From Ypsolopha sequella (Eukaryota; Arthropoda; Insecta; Lepidoptera; Ypsolophidae), in assembly GCA_934047225.1 (NCBI GenBank), contig OW203983.1, positions 2,046,001-2,110,000 on the forward strand: a DNA stretch of 64,000 nucleotides, in the 5' to 3' direction. The position numbers and the translations under genes are program-made. Positions 10,857 through 21,789 of this stretch are shown here, in pieces (the first letter of the stretch is position 1; every line of letters starts with the position of its first letter). A model generated the notes under the pieces. It did no database searches, was not told the DNA's origin, and saw nothing but the letters and a program-made list of their open reading frames with translations.

Positions 10857-11772
10857 AATGAAAACATTGTATGATAACGTATTCTAACTCTATATTTCTA
10901 ACTCGTTATTGATTTTTCGTATCTTAGAATAGGTATTTTTTTAGTGTTTTACTTATTTTTAACATGAACAGCATTACAAGCTTTCTAAGTAATTTGGTTT
11001 TGTATACTTTAAAATAAGGTTAAATATTTTCCTGTGTTAATTTTTTTTATAATCTCAACAAACAAAAAAAATTAAAGGTGCAATTATGATTATTTTAAGA
11101 CTGATTACTTAGGAAAATGAGACTTTAAATATTTTCATGTGTTCATTTGTTTTATAGTAATTTTAAGTAAATATTAAAATAAAGAAGAGAAATTATAATT
11201 CTTTTTAGACTGATTACTTAAAAAAATAAGAATTGAAATATTTTCTTGTGTTTGTTTTTAAAATAATGTTGACCTTTCGTTGTAATGTTACTGAAGATCC
11301 ATATTTTGACATAAAAAGCTGATTATTAATATTTCATACATTTCTGTATGGAAACAGGAACGATATTGTGAATTCAATGTCACGTGCGCTGCATTAGTAG
11401 TTTGATTTGTTACCAGTTTATTCATTAGACACTCATCGAAGAAGTAAAAAACTATTACTATTAGATAGCAGATTTTTCTTTTTCCAGTTTAAATTAATAA
11501 TAAGTAGTTACCTACTACATTATTGCATGACACTATGGTGTAAATGCAACCTGCAATTTTCGTGTCACGACACTGTCTTTGTTGACATTATATATTTTAT
11601 TTATTATAAAATGCGCTAGACAAAATAGACTCAGCGTTTTAATAATGAGAGTTGTAGGTTACATGTACAATAACAGTGAACTCTCCAAGACTACGTTTTA
11701 CTTTGTATTTTGGTGTTAACTAATTAATAAACACGATTTTTTTTAATTAGAAGCATTTTATTAACTACCTAG
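10857..11772. other. intergenic space between convergent transposon genes
   Basis: AT-rich sequence with no convincing gene. Three diverged copies of a TGATTACTTA(G/A)(G/A)AAA...TATTTTC motif, about 115 bp apart, occur at 11030-11260. Both flanking genes end here, so it should hold their poly(A) signals (for example AATAAAG near 11179). Confidence 0.4.
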
Positions 11773-14140
11773 CTATAAAGTATGAAGTAGAGGTACAAAA
11801 TATATATTCGATTCATAATCAATGGATACCAGTTTGCATTTTATCATATTAAGGGTGTAAATACATTCTGTTTTTTTTATCGATTTAAGGTCACATTTGT
11901 ATACATTTAAGTATGAAGATTTGATCGGATTTACAAAGGCATCACCAAGAGTCTCTACACGATAACCATGAATAATAATGCCACTATCTGAACTACTGAA
12001 ACATTGAATTTCAATGACATGACCTAAGTTGCTCAAAAACCACTTGTCCTGTTGCCGTGATGATAAAATATAACCTTCTAGGTGCAGTTCTGTTACACGC
12101 TGATCATGTTTATACTTTTTAAGAAATGGGTATGTTTTACTAATTTCGTCAGCAGAATTCAGTTCGACGTCACTAATTTCACTTATTCTTCTTGCAACTT
12201 GCTCAAGTGCCTTATTGCCTTGTCTTATCATTTTTTTAAGGGTTTGTAATCTGTTCTCAAATGGATAGGCATTGAACTTTTGGAGTATTCCAAATTTTTT
12301 AACCTCGTCGACAACGTGTGTCAAATTGTGCACATTACTAGTTATGTAATCTTTCCCATAGATGTCTTTGAAATTTTCAACGAACATGTCTAGCAACTCT
12401 TTTGCTAGTTCCAAGAAATGAAAATAATTTTCATTAGAACAAATAGTTATTGCACAATATAGGCACAGAAAATGTTGAAATACAGCAGGTTTTAATGTGT
12501 GTTTACAAATTATGAAACTTAAGTAATACAAAAATGTACGAAACTCAGATCCTTTCCAGTAGCATAACTCCCCCAAGCCTCTGACAGACCTGTGAATTTC
12601 TTTGGGCATTTTGCAACTGGATAAAAAATTAGTAACTTTGACTATTTCTTGATGGCACCACTTTGTGTCATAATTATTACTGTACTTTCCATCTCTCCAT
12701 GCGATTAAGAGGCGCTTCATTACACCAAGGTCTAATAAATGTAGTGAATCTCCAATTATGATATCTTCAACCATGTCCACAGGAAGTTCTAGTAATGGTG
12801 AATCCACTTTATGGTGTCGGCCATACTTATTTGCACGGAAATCCTCATCAACTCTTTTCGGCCATCCAACTTTTGGAAAAAACACAGTGCGAGATACATG
12901 TGAGTATTCCCCTTGTACAGTGCATTTTTGGCACCCATCTTTAGAATTAAAGTTACACACACCTGAAAAATAAAAAAGATGTTCAATATACAACTTGCAC
13001 ATTCACCTACAATCCTACATACTACCTATAAAGAGAAGGTATGAAATGTGTCAGTGAAAAAAATGAACTTTTTTAATCTGCGTTTTTAATATATAAAAGT
13101 ACCTCTGTAAACTAAAGGAGTTACAATGGATAGCAAGCAAAAGACTAAAAGTGAAAAAAAGTCTCGTCGTTGACTTAATGAAATGAAATGTGTCTAATGT
13201 TAAAATACATTATGTTATTTGAATTCTAGTTTGGTTGACGCACAACTACGCAACAGAACTACTAGAAACAAACGATGTTCAGCCGCAATATGTAATTTAT
13301 ATATATACCTTTAACAAAGGCACGTGCTGGAGAGTCACATATGAAGACTCTAATATTCAGAATTACCCTTGATTCGTTGCCATTTATATTTTCTATTACG
13401 AGACCATTTCCCATAAGCTGTTTCATTTCATCCACAAACATTCTCAAATAAATGTTTACATCTGGAGGCTTTTCATAACCAGAATAAATTCCAATAACAA
13501 TAGGTTGAAGTTTTGGAATCTCATAAACAGTACATAATATTGGCCAAAGCTGACTTTTGGAGCTTTTAGAGATTGGTAATCCGTCAATATTTATATTCAA
13601 TGCAAGCTTCTCTGGTACATCATGAGCGGTTTGTAGATATTGAATTAATGGTTCTTTTAATCCATTATGCCAATAATGACCAGTGCCCATGGAAATGACT
13701 TGTATATTCGTATTAGTTTTCAACAGCGTTCGTGGGTCATTGGGTAATATATTTGGTAGTCGTTTATTCACTATTCCCAATAAATTCTTGAGAGCATTGT
13801 GTGAAATATTAAATTGAATGGCCCATTTCTTGACATTTTTCTTGAAATCAAGATTTTTATCTTCCATCTCATCACTTGTGGTTTCACTATCAGATATTTC
13901 TGAAAATGATAAAATTTCTTCTTCTCCAACTTCGTTATCGGATTCATTTTCTTTGCTGGAGCCTTGTTTTGATAAAATATTACTTTTGGTATGTACGGAA
14001 CCATCTTCTAAATTCTCTATACAAGGTTGATTTTGTGGTTCATTCTTAGCCAGGAAAGATTGTGACTGTTTGTACTTGTTCCTATTTTTTCTTTTGTAAG
14101 ATCCACTTCTTTTAAATCTTTTCAAAGATTCGAAATTCAT
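11773..14140 (-). CDS. CACTA/EnSpm-like transposase (2 exons)
   Basis: Exon 1 is 14140-13309 and exon 2 is 12962-11773. The intron has a GTATAT donor and a TTTTTCAG acceptor and splits one Gly codon (residue 278). The joined frame is 673 residues without a stop. The N terminus (1-100) is basic then acidic and Ser-rich. The catalytic core shows NINIDGLPIS (D186), CDSPARAF (D269), a CQKC pair (C288/C291), GDSLHLLDLGVMKRL (D349, H352), the conserved HNLTHVVDEVKKFG block and AYPFENRLQTLKK (E513). The IDGLP, CDxPAR, CxxC, DxLHxxDLG and FEN order is that of animal CACTA-type transposases, which cut and paste the element. Its promoter must lie in the right subterminal repeats. It appears intact; which Asp pairs with D186 and E513 is not proven here. 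Confidence 0.85.
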
Positions 14141-14422
14141 TTTTTCAATGACGAACGATACGAGTGCGAGTCTTTACTTACAGAATAATATGGCCGGCTT
14201 TTTGTGATAACTCGATGTTGGAAATTATCTTAACGAGCATAAACTTGGTATATAGGTGTCATTTGCAGCTATTTTGGGCTGTTTTAGCGTTATATTTAAC
14301 CAAAAAACGTTTTTAAGTAACTATATGACCATATAAACGTCTTTCAAAAGTAAGTTTACAACTATTTAATATTAATGTAGATCCCTTATCACGTTTATAT
14401 AGCTAGACGATAAAATAGATGC

Positions 14423-15040
14423 ATATCAGCTGCAAAGTATTGTTTTATATCACGGATTAGATCAATTCGTGTCAGATATATAAATAATGCTAAAGCAGCG
14501 ACTTTGGAACCACAGTAAATCAAATTTGTTGTGTAAATATAGCATTAAAACCTGTTGTACAACTATTTGTGCTAAATAGCTTTTGCGAGAACTTTTTTAC
14601 AGCTGTATTATATGCGCTCTATACAGCGGTCGAGTAAACGTTTCTGTCATATCTTATTATCCCGATTATACAGCTAAATAATGTTACGTCACCATCAGGA
14701 CACAAGCACCAAGGAAATGCTGTTATACGATAAATTTGATGAATATCAGCTGCAATATGTTCGTTTATATCACTGATTAGATCCATGCGTGGCAGATATG
14801 TCACCAACGCTAATGCAGCGACTTTATACATCAAATAGATCTACTGTGCTTTATAAATGTACCATTGAAACCTGTTGTACAACATATTAGCGCTAAATCG
14901 CCGTTGTGAGAACTTTTTTACAGCTGTGGTATATGCGCTCTATAAAGCGGTCGAGTAAACGTTTATGTCATCATTTATTATCACGATTTGGCTGTTTAAC
15001 CTAATACAGCTAAACCATGTTACGAATCACTAATATACAA
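14423..15040. repeat. right subterminal tandem duplication of the transposon
   Basis: Two diverged units about 320 bp apart begin ATATCAGCTGCAA at 14423 and 14743. They share TTATATCAC(G/T)GATTAGATC, AAACCTGTTGTACAAC, ACTTTTTTACAGCTGT and GCGGTCGAGTAAACG. Subterminal repeats of this kind are transposase-binding sites in studied CACTA elements. The region also lies upstream of the transposase start, so it may act as its promoter. Confidence 0.6.
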
Positions 15041-15120
15041 CAACGCTGAGAGATGCGTCACCGCGTTGCTTTTAAATGACTTTTATAACACTTTTTAGTG
15101 CTAATAAATTTTCTTTTATG

Positions 15121-15138
15121 ATTACTTTGCTAGCTGGG
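15121..15138 (-). repeat. right terminal inverted repeat of the CACTA-like element
   Basis: Ends GCTAGCTGGG and is followed by TA. It is the inverse of the left terminus at 6458-6475. Confidence 0.85.
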
Positions 15139-15196
15139 TAGTTTGGCTATATTTACTTGCATCTACTTCTAGAAACTAGTATTATAATAATATTAA

Positions 15197-15357
15197 AGCC
15201 AATTCTGAAGGCTTTAATTTTAGTTTTAGTGCTGTCAAAGCTTAAAATTTTCCAAAGAAATTTAGCTTCTAATCCTAACTCTTAAGGACTATTTTGTATC
15301 GAAGAAAATTTAGTTTTGACAGCAATAAAACTAAAATTAAACCCTTCAGAATCGGCT
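15197..15357. mobile_element. short MITE with ~40-bp inverted repeats, copy 1
   Basis: Begins AGCCAATTCTGAAGG and ends CCTTCAGAATCGGCT in inverse (allowing substitutions), with TTTAGTTTTAGTGCTGTCAA and its inverse further in. It is 161 bp long. A second copy lies at 60250-60404. It is non-coding. The second copy suggests a TA target duplication. Confidence 0.65.
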
Positions 15358-15695
15358 TTATTATGTACGTTAGTTAATGTTAGACAGAAAACACAATTTT
15401 CACCTAAAATAAAACTTATTGACGGTAATTTGTATTTTTGTTTTCCCTTTACAAATACCAGAAATACTACTAGTCATTTTAATATATTTCTCTACTACCC
15501 GTTTAACAATTCCCATGGCTTTATTTTTAAAAGATTTTTTTTTTCAGACAGTTAATTTTCATTATTTTGGGATATAAATTAACCATAATGTAATATGATT
15601 TCTTAAAGAATTGTCGGTTGTGATAATATTACGTCACTTGAGAATTTGAGACATTTAGATATTTTACTGATTGTGATGTGTGATTGCTTACAAAA

Positions 15696-16515
15696 AAAAA
15701 AAACAGCCAAGTGCGAGTCAGACTCGCGTACCTAGGGTTCCGTATTGTGGATGATAAATTTAATTTTGTCATTTTTGTTCGTGAATATCTTGACCGCTTT
15801 ATTTTTCCTGTAATCTTTACGTAAACACATATTACCATGATTTTTTTCTTATTTTTGGTCTACCAGTTTTGGAGATAAGGGGGGGGGGACATACATATTT
15901 TTAGGGTTTTTTAAAGATTTCTCGAAACCAGTGACAGTAAATATATTGAAAGTATATATTTTTAGAATCAACTTTTTAATACCTACAATTTGATTCCCAC
16001 ACTGTATTTTTATAAAATATTTTTTTTATTTATTTTACTTCTTTTTCTGTATTTCTCATTAGTGCTGAATTATTTTTTTTAATCACTATAGTTTTCCTGT
16101 AATTGGCTAGTTATGATCTATAATTGACATTTTTTCCATATTTTTCGGTTTACCAGTTTTGGAGATAAGGGGGGGGGGACATACATATTTTTAGGGTTTT
16201 TTAAAGATTTCTCGAAACCAGTGTCAGTAAATATATTAAAAGTATATATTTTTAGAATCAACTTTTAACACCTTTTTAGGCTAATATTTTTTATTTTTCT
16301 CACTTTTGTTTTGGAAATATTTTGAAAAATTTCAAATTTGTAATTTTTTTTACACCCTTATATGTGGGCAAATTAATGCTATTTTTGTGCCAAATTTCAT
16401 GTCTTTATCTTTAACGGTGCTAAAGTTATGAGGCTGTGACATACGGACGGACGGACAACGGAGTCTCACCATAAAGGTTCCTTTGTACCTTTTAGGTACT
16501 ACGGAACCCTAAAAA
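15696..16515 (+). repeat. TCCGTA repeat, full-length plus copy
   Basis: Begins after poly-A with CAGCCAAGTGCGAGTCAGAC and AGGGTTCCGTATTG. It contains two copies of the ATCTT/ACCAGTTTTGGAGATAAGG block, then GACGGACGGACAACGGAG and ends TACTACGGAACCCTAAA. It is the mirror of the 5346-6170 copy. Confidence 0.75.
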
Positions 16516-16519
16516 CATT

Positions 16520-17060
16520 GGTCTGTTTCTGTCTGTCTAATCATCTGTCATATCAGTTGGAAGCAAATTATTATAAATTTACCTTGATAGCAAAGGACAC
16601 ACTCATTTACTGGTGTTTGCAGTAGGTAATGTACTATTATGCTGTTTTTATTTTTGTCAATTATATAATTATTAAACTATTTTATTTGAAATCAGAGACA
16701 GATTGATTTTATTGGAGTCTTTATATAATTAATGTTTATATTTAATTATACTTATCTGATAATACCTAGATACCTACTTAATTTGAAATGTTAGATAAAG
16801 TTTTTGTCTTGTTTAATAAATAAATCTTGATTTGATATACTTATTTATCCGTACTTGATACCTGCAAATACCTGATATACCTATGAACACACCACCAAAC
16901 GCCCCGGGAATACTTTTTTGACTCCGGAGTTAGAGAAAGTAAGTGTATTAGTAAAAATATGTTTTTCATTCGTCTAAATCAAAAATACAGTCCGTTACAT
17001 CAATGACCGAAACACGCGTCAGGTAGGATACAATTTATCGATTACATAATTGTGCATAAA
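16520..17060. other. unassigned AT-rich sequence
   Basis: Upstream of the signal-peptide exon. No gene or known repeat was recognised. Confidence 0.4.
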
Positions 17061-17549
17061 TGCGGAAGAAGTGCCTACACATAACTGTCCACGCCACGCG
17101 CATGTTGCTAATGGCTTCTAGAGGTGCAACATTTGGTCCACTGGCGGTGGCGCGGCGGGCACTTGGCGGGCTGCTTCCGTGTGCCTCAGCCCCAACACTT
17201 CATGTCGAATGTCATGTCAAGTCAATCGACGACGAAGTGCGTGTAGCCTTGCACAACACAGCTACCACTCAACTTATTCCCCTGAGACAGAAATTGTAAC
17301 GGTGAAAGGCAGCCCAAAGTGGGGGCTGGCGTAGTCTCGAACGCGGCTCGCCACAGTCCGCTGCGCGCACGCAACCAACCAACCGCTACGCTACTGGCTG
17401 GAAAGAACGTCAGAACGTTCCATTTTTATATGGACGCGGGAAACTTTTACTTTCGGGACTGCGAGTGATCGTTGTGTTCGGTGTTCTATATTCAATATGC
17501 AAAAGTGACAGTTTGTTGTCGAATTTGAAATAGTTTTGAAACTTTCAAA
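17060..17549 (+). promoter_or_regulatory. GC-rich upstream region / candidate promoter of the signal-peptide exon
   Basis: A GC- and CpG-rich stretch (about 17080-17400) stands out from the AT-rich surroundings. A TATA-like TTTTTATATGG lies at 17422-17432, about 120 bp before the ATG at 17550. A start site near 17455-17475 is likely by spacing but is not proven. The open frame at 17060-17299 shows no coding character I trust. Confidence 0.4.
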
Positions 17550-17625
17550 ATGTTGAGGAATTGTGGCATGTGGCTGGTCGTTATTTGGAGCGCCGCGGTC
17601 GCCCTGGTACCGGCACTGGCTCAAG
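17550..17625 (+). CDS. first coding exon of a secreted or membrane protein (signal peptide)
   Basis: The ATG follows TTTCAAA and opens a 25-codon exon ending CAAG|GTGAAT, a usable splice donor. The peptide has a short polar N terminus with one Arg, a hydrophobic core (MWLVVIWSAAVALV) and an ALA|Q signal-peptidase-like site. This is the classic layout of a secretory signal encoded on its own first exon. The mature protein would start in exon 2, which is not recognisable downstream in this window. No family can be named. The following intron starts with a minisatellite. This is the only stretch here that looks like normal host coding sequence. Confidence 0.6.
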
Positions 17626-17710
17626 GTGAATACAGAACAATGACAAACTTCAGATTCCCTCTCCCTTTGCGAAAACGAAACGCAACGCTTTTACTTGCCT
17701 CCTCGAAAGA

Positions 17711-19210
17711 GATAATTTTGTAGCCAAATCGAGTTGTTTCTCGCTCAACTACTGATGGGATAACAAGTCTAGGGAGTAGTTTCTCGCTCAACTACTGATA
17801 TAATAACAAAAGAGATAATTTTGTAGCCAAATCGAGTAGTTTCTCGCTCAACTACTGATGGGATAACAAGTCTAGGGAGTAGTTTCTCGCTCAACTACTG
17901 ATATAATAACAAAAGAGATAATTTTGTAGCCAAATCGAGTAGTTTCTCGCTCAACTACTGATGGGATAACAAGTCTAGGGAGTAGTTTCTCGCTCAACTA
18001 CTGATATAATAACAAAAGAGATAATTTTGTAGCCAAATCGAGTAGTTTCTCGCTCAACTACTGATGGGATAACAAGTCTAGGGAGTAGTTTCTCGCTCAA
18101 CTACTGATATAATAACAAAAGAGATAATTTTGTAGCCAAATCGAGTTGTTTCTCGCTCAACTACTGATGGGATAACAAGTCTAGGGAGTAGTTTCTCGCT
18201 CAACTACTGATATAATAACAAAAGAGATAATTTTGTAGCCAAATCGAGTAGTTTCTCGCTCAACTACTGATGGGATAACAAGTCTAGGGAGTAGTTTCTC
18301 GCTCAACTACTGATATAATAACAAAAGAGATAATTTTGTAGCCAAATCGAGTAGTTTCTCGCTCAACTACTGATGGGATAACAAGTCTAGGGAGTAGTTT
18401 CTCGCTCAACTACTGATATAATAACAAAAGAGATAATTTTGTAGCCAAATCGAGTAGTTTCTCGCTCAACTACTGATGGGATAACAAGTCTAGGGAGTAG
18501 TTTCTCGCTCAACTACTGATATAATAACAAAAGAGATAATTTTGTAGCCAAATCGAGTAGTTTCTCGCTCAACTACTGATGGGATAACAAGTCTAGCGAG
18601 TAGTTTCTCGCTCAACTACTGATATAATAACAAAAGAGATAATTTTGTAGCCAAATCGAGTAGTTTCTCGCTCAACTACTGATGGGATAACAAGTCTAGG
18701 GAGTAGTTTCTCGCTCAACTACTGATATAATAACAAAAGAGATAATTTTGTAGCCAAATCGAGTAGTTTCTCGCTCAACTACTGATGGGATAACAAGTCT
18801 AGCGAGTAGTTTCTCGCTCAACTACTGATATAATAACAAAAGAGATAATTTTGTAGCCAAATCGAGTAGTTTCTCGCTCAACTACTGATGGGATAACAAG
18901 TCTAGGGAGTAGTTTCTCGCTCAACTACTGATATAATAACAAAAGAGATAATTTTGTAGCCAAATCGAGTAGTTTCTCGCTCAACTACTGATGGGATAAC
19001 AAGTCTAGCGAGTAGTTTCTCGCTCAACTACTGATATAATAACAAAAGAGATAATTTTGTAGCCAAATCGAGTAGTTTCTCGCTCAACTACTGATGGGAT
19101 AACAAGTCTAGCGAGTAGTTTCTCGCTCAACTACTGATATAATAACAAAAGAGATAATTTTGTAGCCAAATCGAGTAGTTTCTTGCTCAACTAGTGATGG
19201 GATAACAAAA
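17711..19210. repeat. 103-bp minisatellite, about 14.5 units
   Basis: The period measures 103 bp (units at 17711, 17814, 17917 and so on). Each unit holds two half-units, each with AGTAGTTTCTCGCTCAACTA, whose AGTAGTT and AACTACT arms can pair around a TCTCGCTC loop. Variants (TCTAGGGA or TCTAGCGA; CGAGTAG or CGAGTTG) recur in patterns, with CTAGCGAG at about 18592, 18800, 19006 and 19109. It begins about 85 bp into the intron after the signal-peptide exon. Confidence 0.95.
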
Positions 19211-19560
19211 TTCAAATATTACGAAATCACATAAAAACTTGAAAATCTACTGTTGAATAACTCGACTAATTTGCAGTCTTCATTGTCTGTTCGTAATTAC
19301 CCGCTTTGATTTATTATCGACCATGTCGACCAGTAGTTATCTATAATATAGATAACTAGATGGTATATATTATATACCATGCGCCTGCGCTGCGAATGTA
19401 CGTACAATGATCAAGCACGACTGTGTAGTAAATGAACATAGGTTCCGTATAAGGATAAGGTAACAAACAAACCTAATTTCGGGTCAACAGTACTTTCTGA
19501 TTGTGGTTTTTTCTCAGCACGTCATTACATTGTTAGTATAATAATTGATTCCACCATCGT
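19211..19560. other. unassigned, with short palindromes
   Basis: No gene. Two adjacent perfect palindromes, AGTTATCTATAATATAGATAACT and TGGTATATATTATATACCA, lie at about 19334-19380. Confidence 0.5.
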
Positions 19561-19564
19561 ATTT

Positions 19565-19690
19565 AAATTATTTATTTTATTTTTATTTATACAAATTACA
19601 TTGTACAAAGGCGGCACTTGTTAGAGCAATATCTACCTTTGGGTGAAAGAGAAGGTGAAAAAATAACAAACAGAGGGGAGCATGTAAATG
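19565..19690 (-). mobile_element. 3' end of a non-LTR retrotransposon, reversed
   Basis: An ATTTATTTTATTT run, then ACAAATTACATTGTACAAAG and GGCGGCACTTGTTAGAGC. Read on minus this is a 3' untranslated end with an A-rich tail, of the type left by jockey-like insertions. No ORF remains. Confidence 0.4.
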
Positions 19691-19854
19691 TAAAATACAC
19701 TACATGAGTACATTATGATTAATTACTAACGCTAAAATAAACGCATACATAAACTTACACAATGTCAAATATCTTGTATTAGCTTTTTCCTATTCCACTG
19801 ATGCCGACTAGAATACAGTCGAAAGATATCTGGAAAACTGTTTTTATATGCATA

Positions 19855-20120
19855 TACAACGTGTAACAGAAAGGTGTAACCATATTTGAAGAGCTTTTTC
19901 AGTCAATGGTAAAGAACAACTTTTACTATGGAGCCAACCCTGAAATCTCGAAAAAAAAATCTGCCCTTCCATACATTTCAGCCGAGCGGCATTGCATTTT
20001 TCTATGAAACAGTAAAAAATTTTTTCGGTATACAGCTTTTGTTCCGTAGTAAAAGTTGTTCTATACCAGTGACTGAATAAGCTCTTCAAATATGGTTACA
20101 CCTTTTTGTTACACGTTGTA
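19855..20120. mobile_element. MITE with long inverted repeats and TA duplication, copy 1
   Basis: Ends TACAACGTGTAACAG and its inverse, with inverted similarity continuing through GGTGTAACCATATTTGAAG and TCAGTCA(A/C)TGG. Flanked by TA at 19853-19854 and 20121-20122. It is 266 bp and non-coding. Further copies lie at about 30325-30527 (shortened) and 56432-56698. The TA target suggests mobilisation by a Tc1/mariner-type transposase. Confidence 0.75.
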
Positions 20121-20612
20121 TAAATACAATATAATATATGACATACCAAATGAAAAAATAAATAAGACCCAAAATATTAATTTATTGGGCCTAAGAAAAA
20201 AAAATCGAGAACAGTTACAAAATTCGCGAGGTCATAAAAATACATGCAAAAATATTCATATCCGCCATTCACGGCTTTATACTCTTACAATTACCTACAA
20301 CAACACAGTTGATTTGGCAATATTGATAATTTTTATGTGAAATAGAAAGAAGGTAAAACCTTCAAAGTATTTTATTAAATAGGTTTCATTGATGCAGAAC
20401 CCTAAACCTAACCTAAGCTAGTGATATTGTGCTAGTGCTAAAATTTTTCCCTTGATAGTACTATCGGGTAATAATGGCTCAGAGTCTCTTATCGCTTTTA
20501 AAGCTATGGTAATAAGAGCGAAACGTGTATCTACGGAACATTTCCAGATAGTACCTATACATTTATTAAGACCGATTGTTCTATATTTTTTCTTATCCAC
20601 ATTGTTATTATA
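20121..20612. other. unassigned sequence
   Basis: No recognisable gene. The short frames on both strands have no motif. Confidence 0.4.
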
Positions 20613-20616
20613 GAAC

Positions 20617-20835
20617 AGGGGATCTAAAACGGCTGACTTTGGTGAATCATAAAATGATTTGAAAGTAGGATAGAGTCAGAGTTTTTTGACGCGTGCAAAA
20701 GAGACGGCATTAGAACGGAATCATAAAAATGAATTATTCTAATGCCGTCTCTTTTGCACGCGTGAAAACACTCTGACTCCATCCTACCTTCAAATCACTT
20801 TATGATTCACCCAAATCGGCCGTTTTAGATCCCCT
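20617..20835. mobile_element. foldback element / palindromic MITE
   Basis: Arms of about 100 bp face each other. CAGGGGATCTAAAACGGC at the left pairs with the inverse ending GTTTTAGATCCCCTG, and internal GCGTGCAAAAGAGACGGCAT pairs with its inverse. The CAG...CTG ends resemble hAT elements, but I find no 8-bp duplication. Confidence 0.7.
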
Positions 20836-20979
20836 GGTCCCTCTAAAAAGGCCGCTTTGGATGAATTATATTATGATTCTGTTGTAATGCCGTCTCTTTT
20901 GCACGCATGAAGAAACTCTGTCTCTCTCCTACTTTCAAATCATTTCATGATTCACCCAAGTTGGCCTTAAGTCCCCTGG
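20836..20979. repeat. half copy of the same foldback element
   Basis: Repeats the right arm of the 20617-20835 element (AATGCCGTCTCTTTTGCACG, CAAATCATTTCATGATTCAC, ending GTCCCCTG), directly adjacent to it. It probably arose by tandem duplication or a second insertion. Confidence 0.6.
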
Positions 20980-21118
20980 TTTCCATACAATATAAGCAAT
21001 AAGCAAAGAGATGTAAATCTACGGGAATCATGAAATGAAACCACATATTTTACTAATGGCACTGCACAAGTTTCACAAAGAAACATTACCGCACAAATGA
21101 AGGAAAAATTCTATCGGG

Positions 21119-21784
21119 GCGGCTATTCTCGTAACATTTTTCACACGCTTTGTTTCATACGACTTTGTTACTCGCGTAATAATAGCCGTGTGATGATAAT
21201 TCTACCAAGTAAAACACTTTAAAAGACATATAAAACATGTTATGAATCTGCGTAAAAGGTTTTTATAAAGGTTGCATTCGGCCCTCGCAAATTGTCGCAT
21301 ATGTGTGAATAGCCGTCCTGAGGACCTATTATGTATCTTTAGTTGCCATCTGGACTTGGTGTCTATCATCAAAAACATAGATGTACTATCGAATTTCGAT
21401 TGTCTAAGGATATGTTCGCACTTGAAGTGACGACACAGTTCGTAAATATTTCAATACCCACTAATAGCAATTTTGAAAGATCCGTTTTTATGTATGTTTT
21501 TGATGATAGGCATATAGTTCAGTTGGCAACTAAAGATACAGAATAGAGGGGCTGGACAGCTATTCTGGCACACGCGACAACTTGCAAAGGCCAAAGGCGG
21601 GTGATATTAGAAGCTTTTTGAAAAGAAACGTATCGAACTCGAAACTTTTGCCCGGATTAATAACATGTTTTATATGTCTTTTATAAGTTTTACCCAATAG
21701 AATCATCATAACACGGCATTTATTACGCGATTAACAAAGTCATATAAATATAAAGCGTGTGAAAAATGTTGCGAGAATAGCCGC
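21119..21784. mobile_element. long-armed inverted-repeat element (~670 bp)
   Basis: The left end GGCGGCTATTCTCGTAACAT and the right end are inverse with substitutions. The arms extend well over 100 bp, through AAAGACATATAAAACATGTT and its inverse, and contain a second nested inverted pair (TCTTTAGTTGCCA... and ...TGGCAACTAAAGA) around 21330-21540. It is non-coding. Class and target duplication are not determined. Confidence 0.65.
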
Positions 21785-21789
21785 CTTGC

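Larger units (their letters stand above)
6458..15138. mobile_element. intact CACTA/EnSpm-like DNA transposon (8.68 kb)
   Basis: The left end reads CCCAGCTAGCAAAATAAT and the right end is its inverse with one mismatch over 18 bp (15121-15138). It is flanked by TA at 6456-6457 and 15139-15140, and the interrupted TCCGTA repeat resumes exactly beyond it. Inside are three intact genes: a triple-CxxC protein and a DUF4806-like protein on plus, and a transposase on minus, converging near 10.9-11.7 kb. The subterminal zones are rich in repeated motifs such as ACAGCTGT and GATATA, with a 320-bp tandem duplication on the right, as is usual for CACTA elements. The class call rests on the transposase motifs. 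The termini are not literally CACTA, and the 2-bp duplication is shorter than the usual 3 bp, so a sister lineage is possible. Confidence 0.85.

Noticed and set aside
12758..12973. Small plus-strand frame inside the transposase region
   Set aside because: Antisense shadow of the transposase exon; the same applies to 13818-14030 and 10571-10765.
17060..17299. 79-codon frame upstream of the signal-peptide exon
   Set aside because: No motif, lies in a GC-rich probable promoter and has no splice support.
17711..19210. CRISPR-like array
   Set aside because: Repeats are tandem without unique spacers, and the genome is clearly eukaryotic. The same reasoning applies to the arrays at 25333, 41567, 57071 and 60499.
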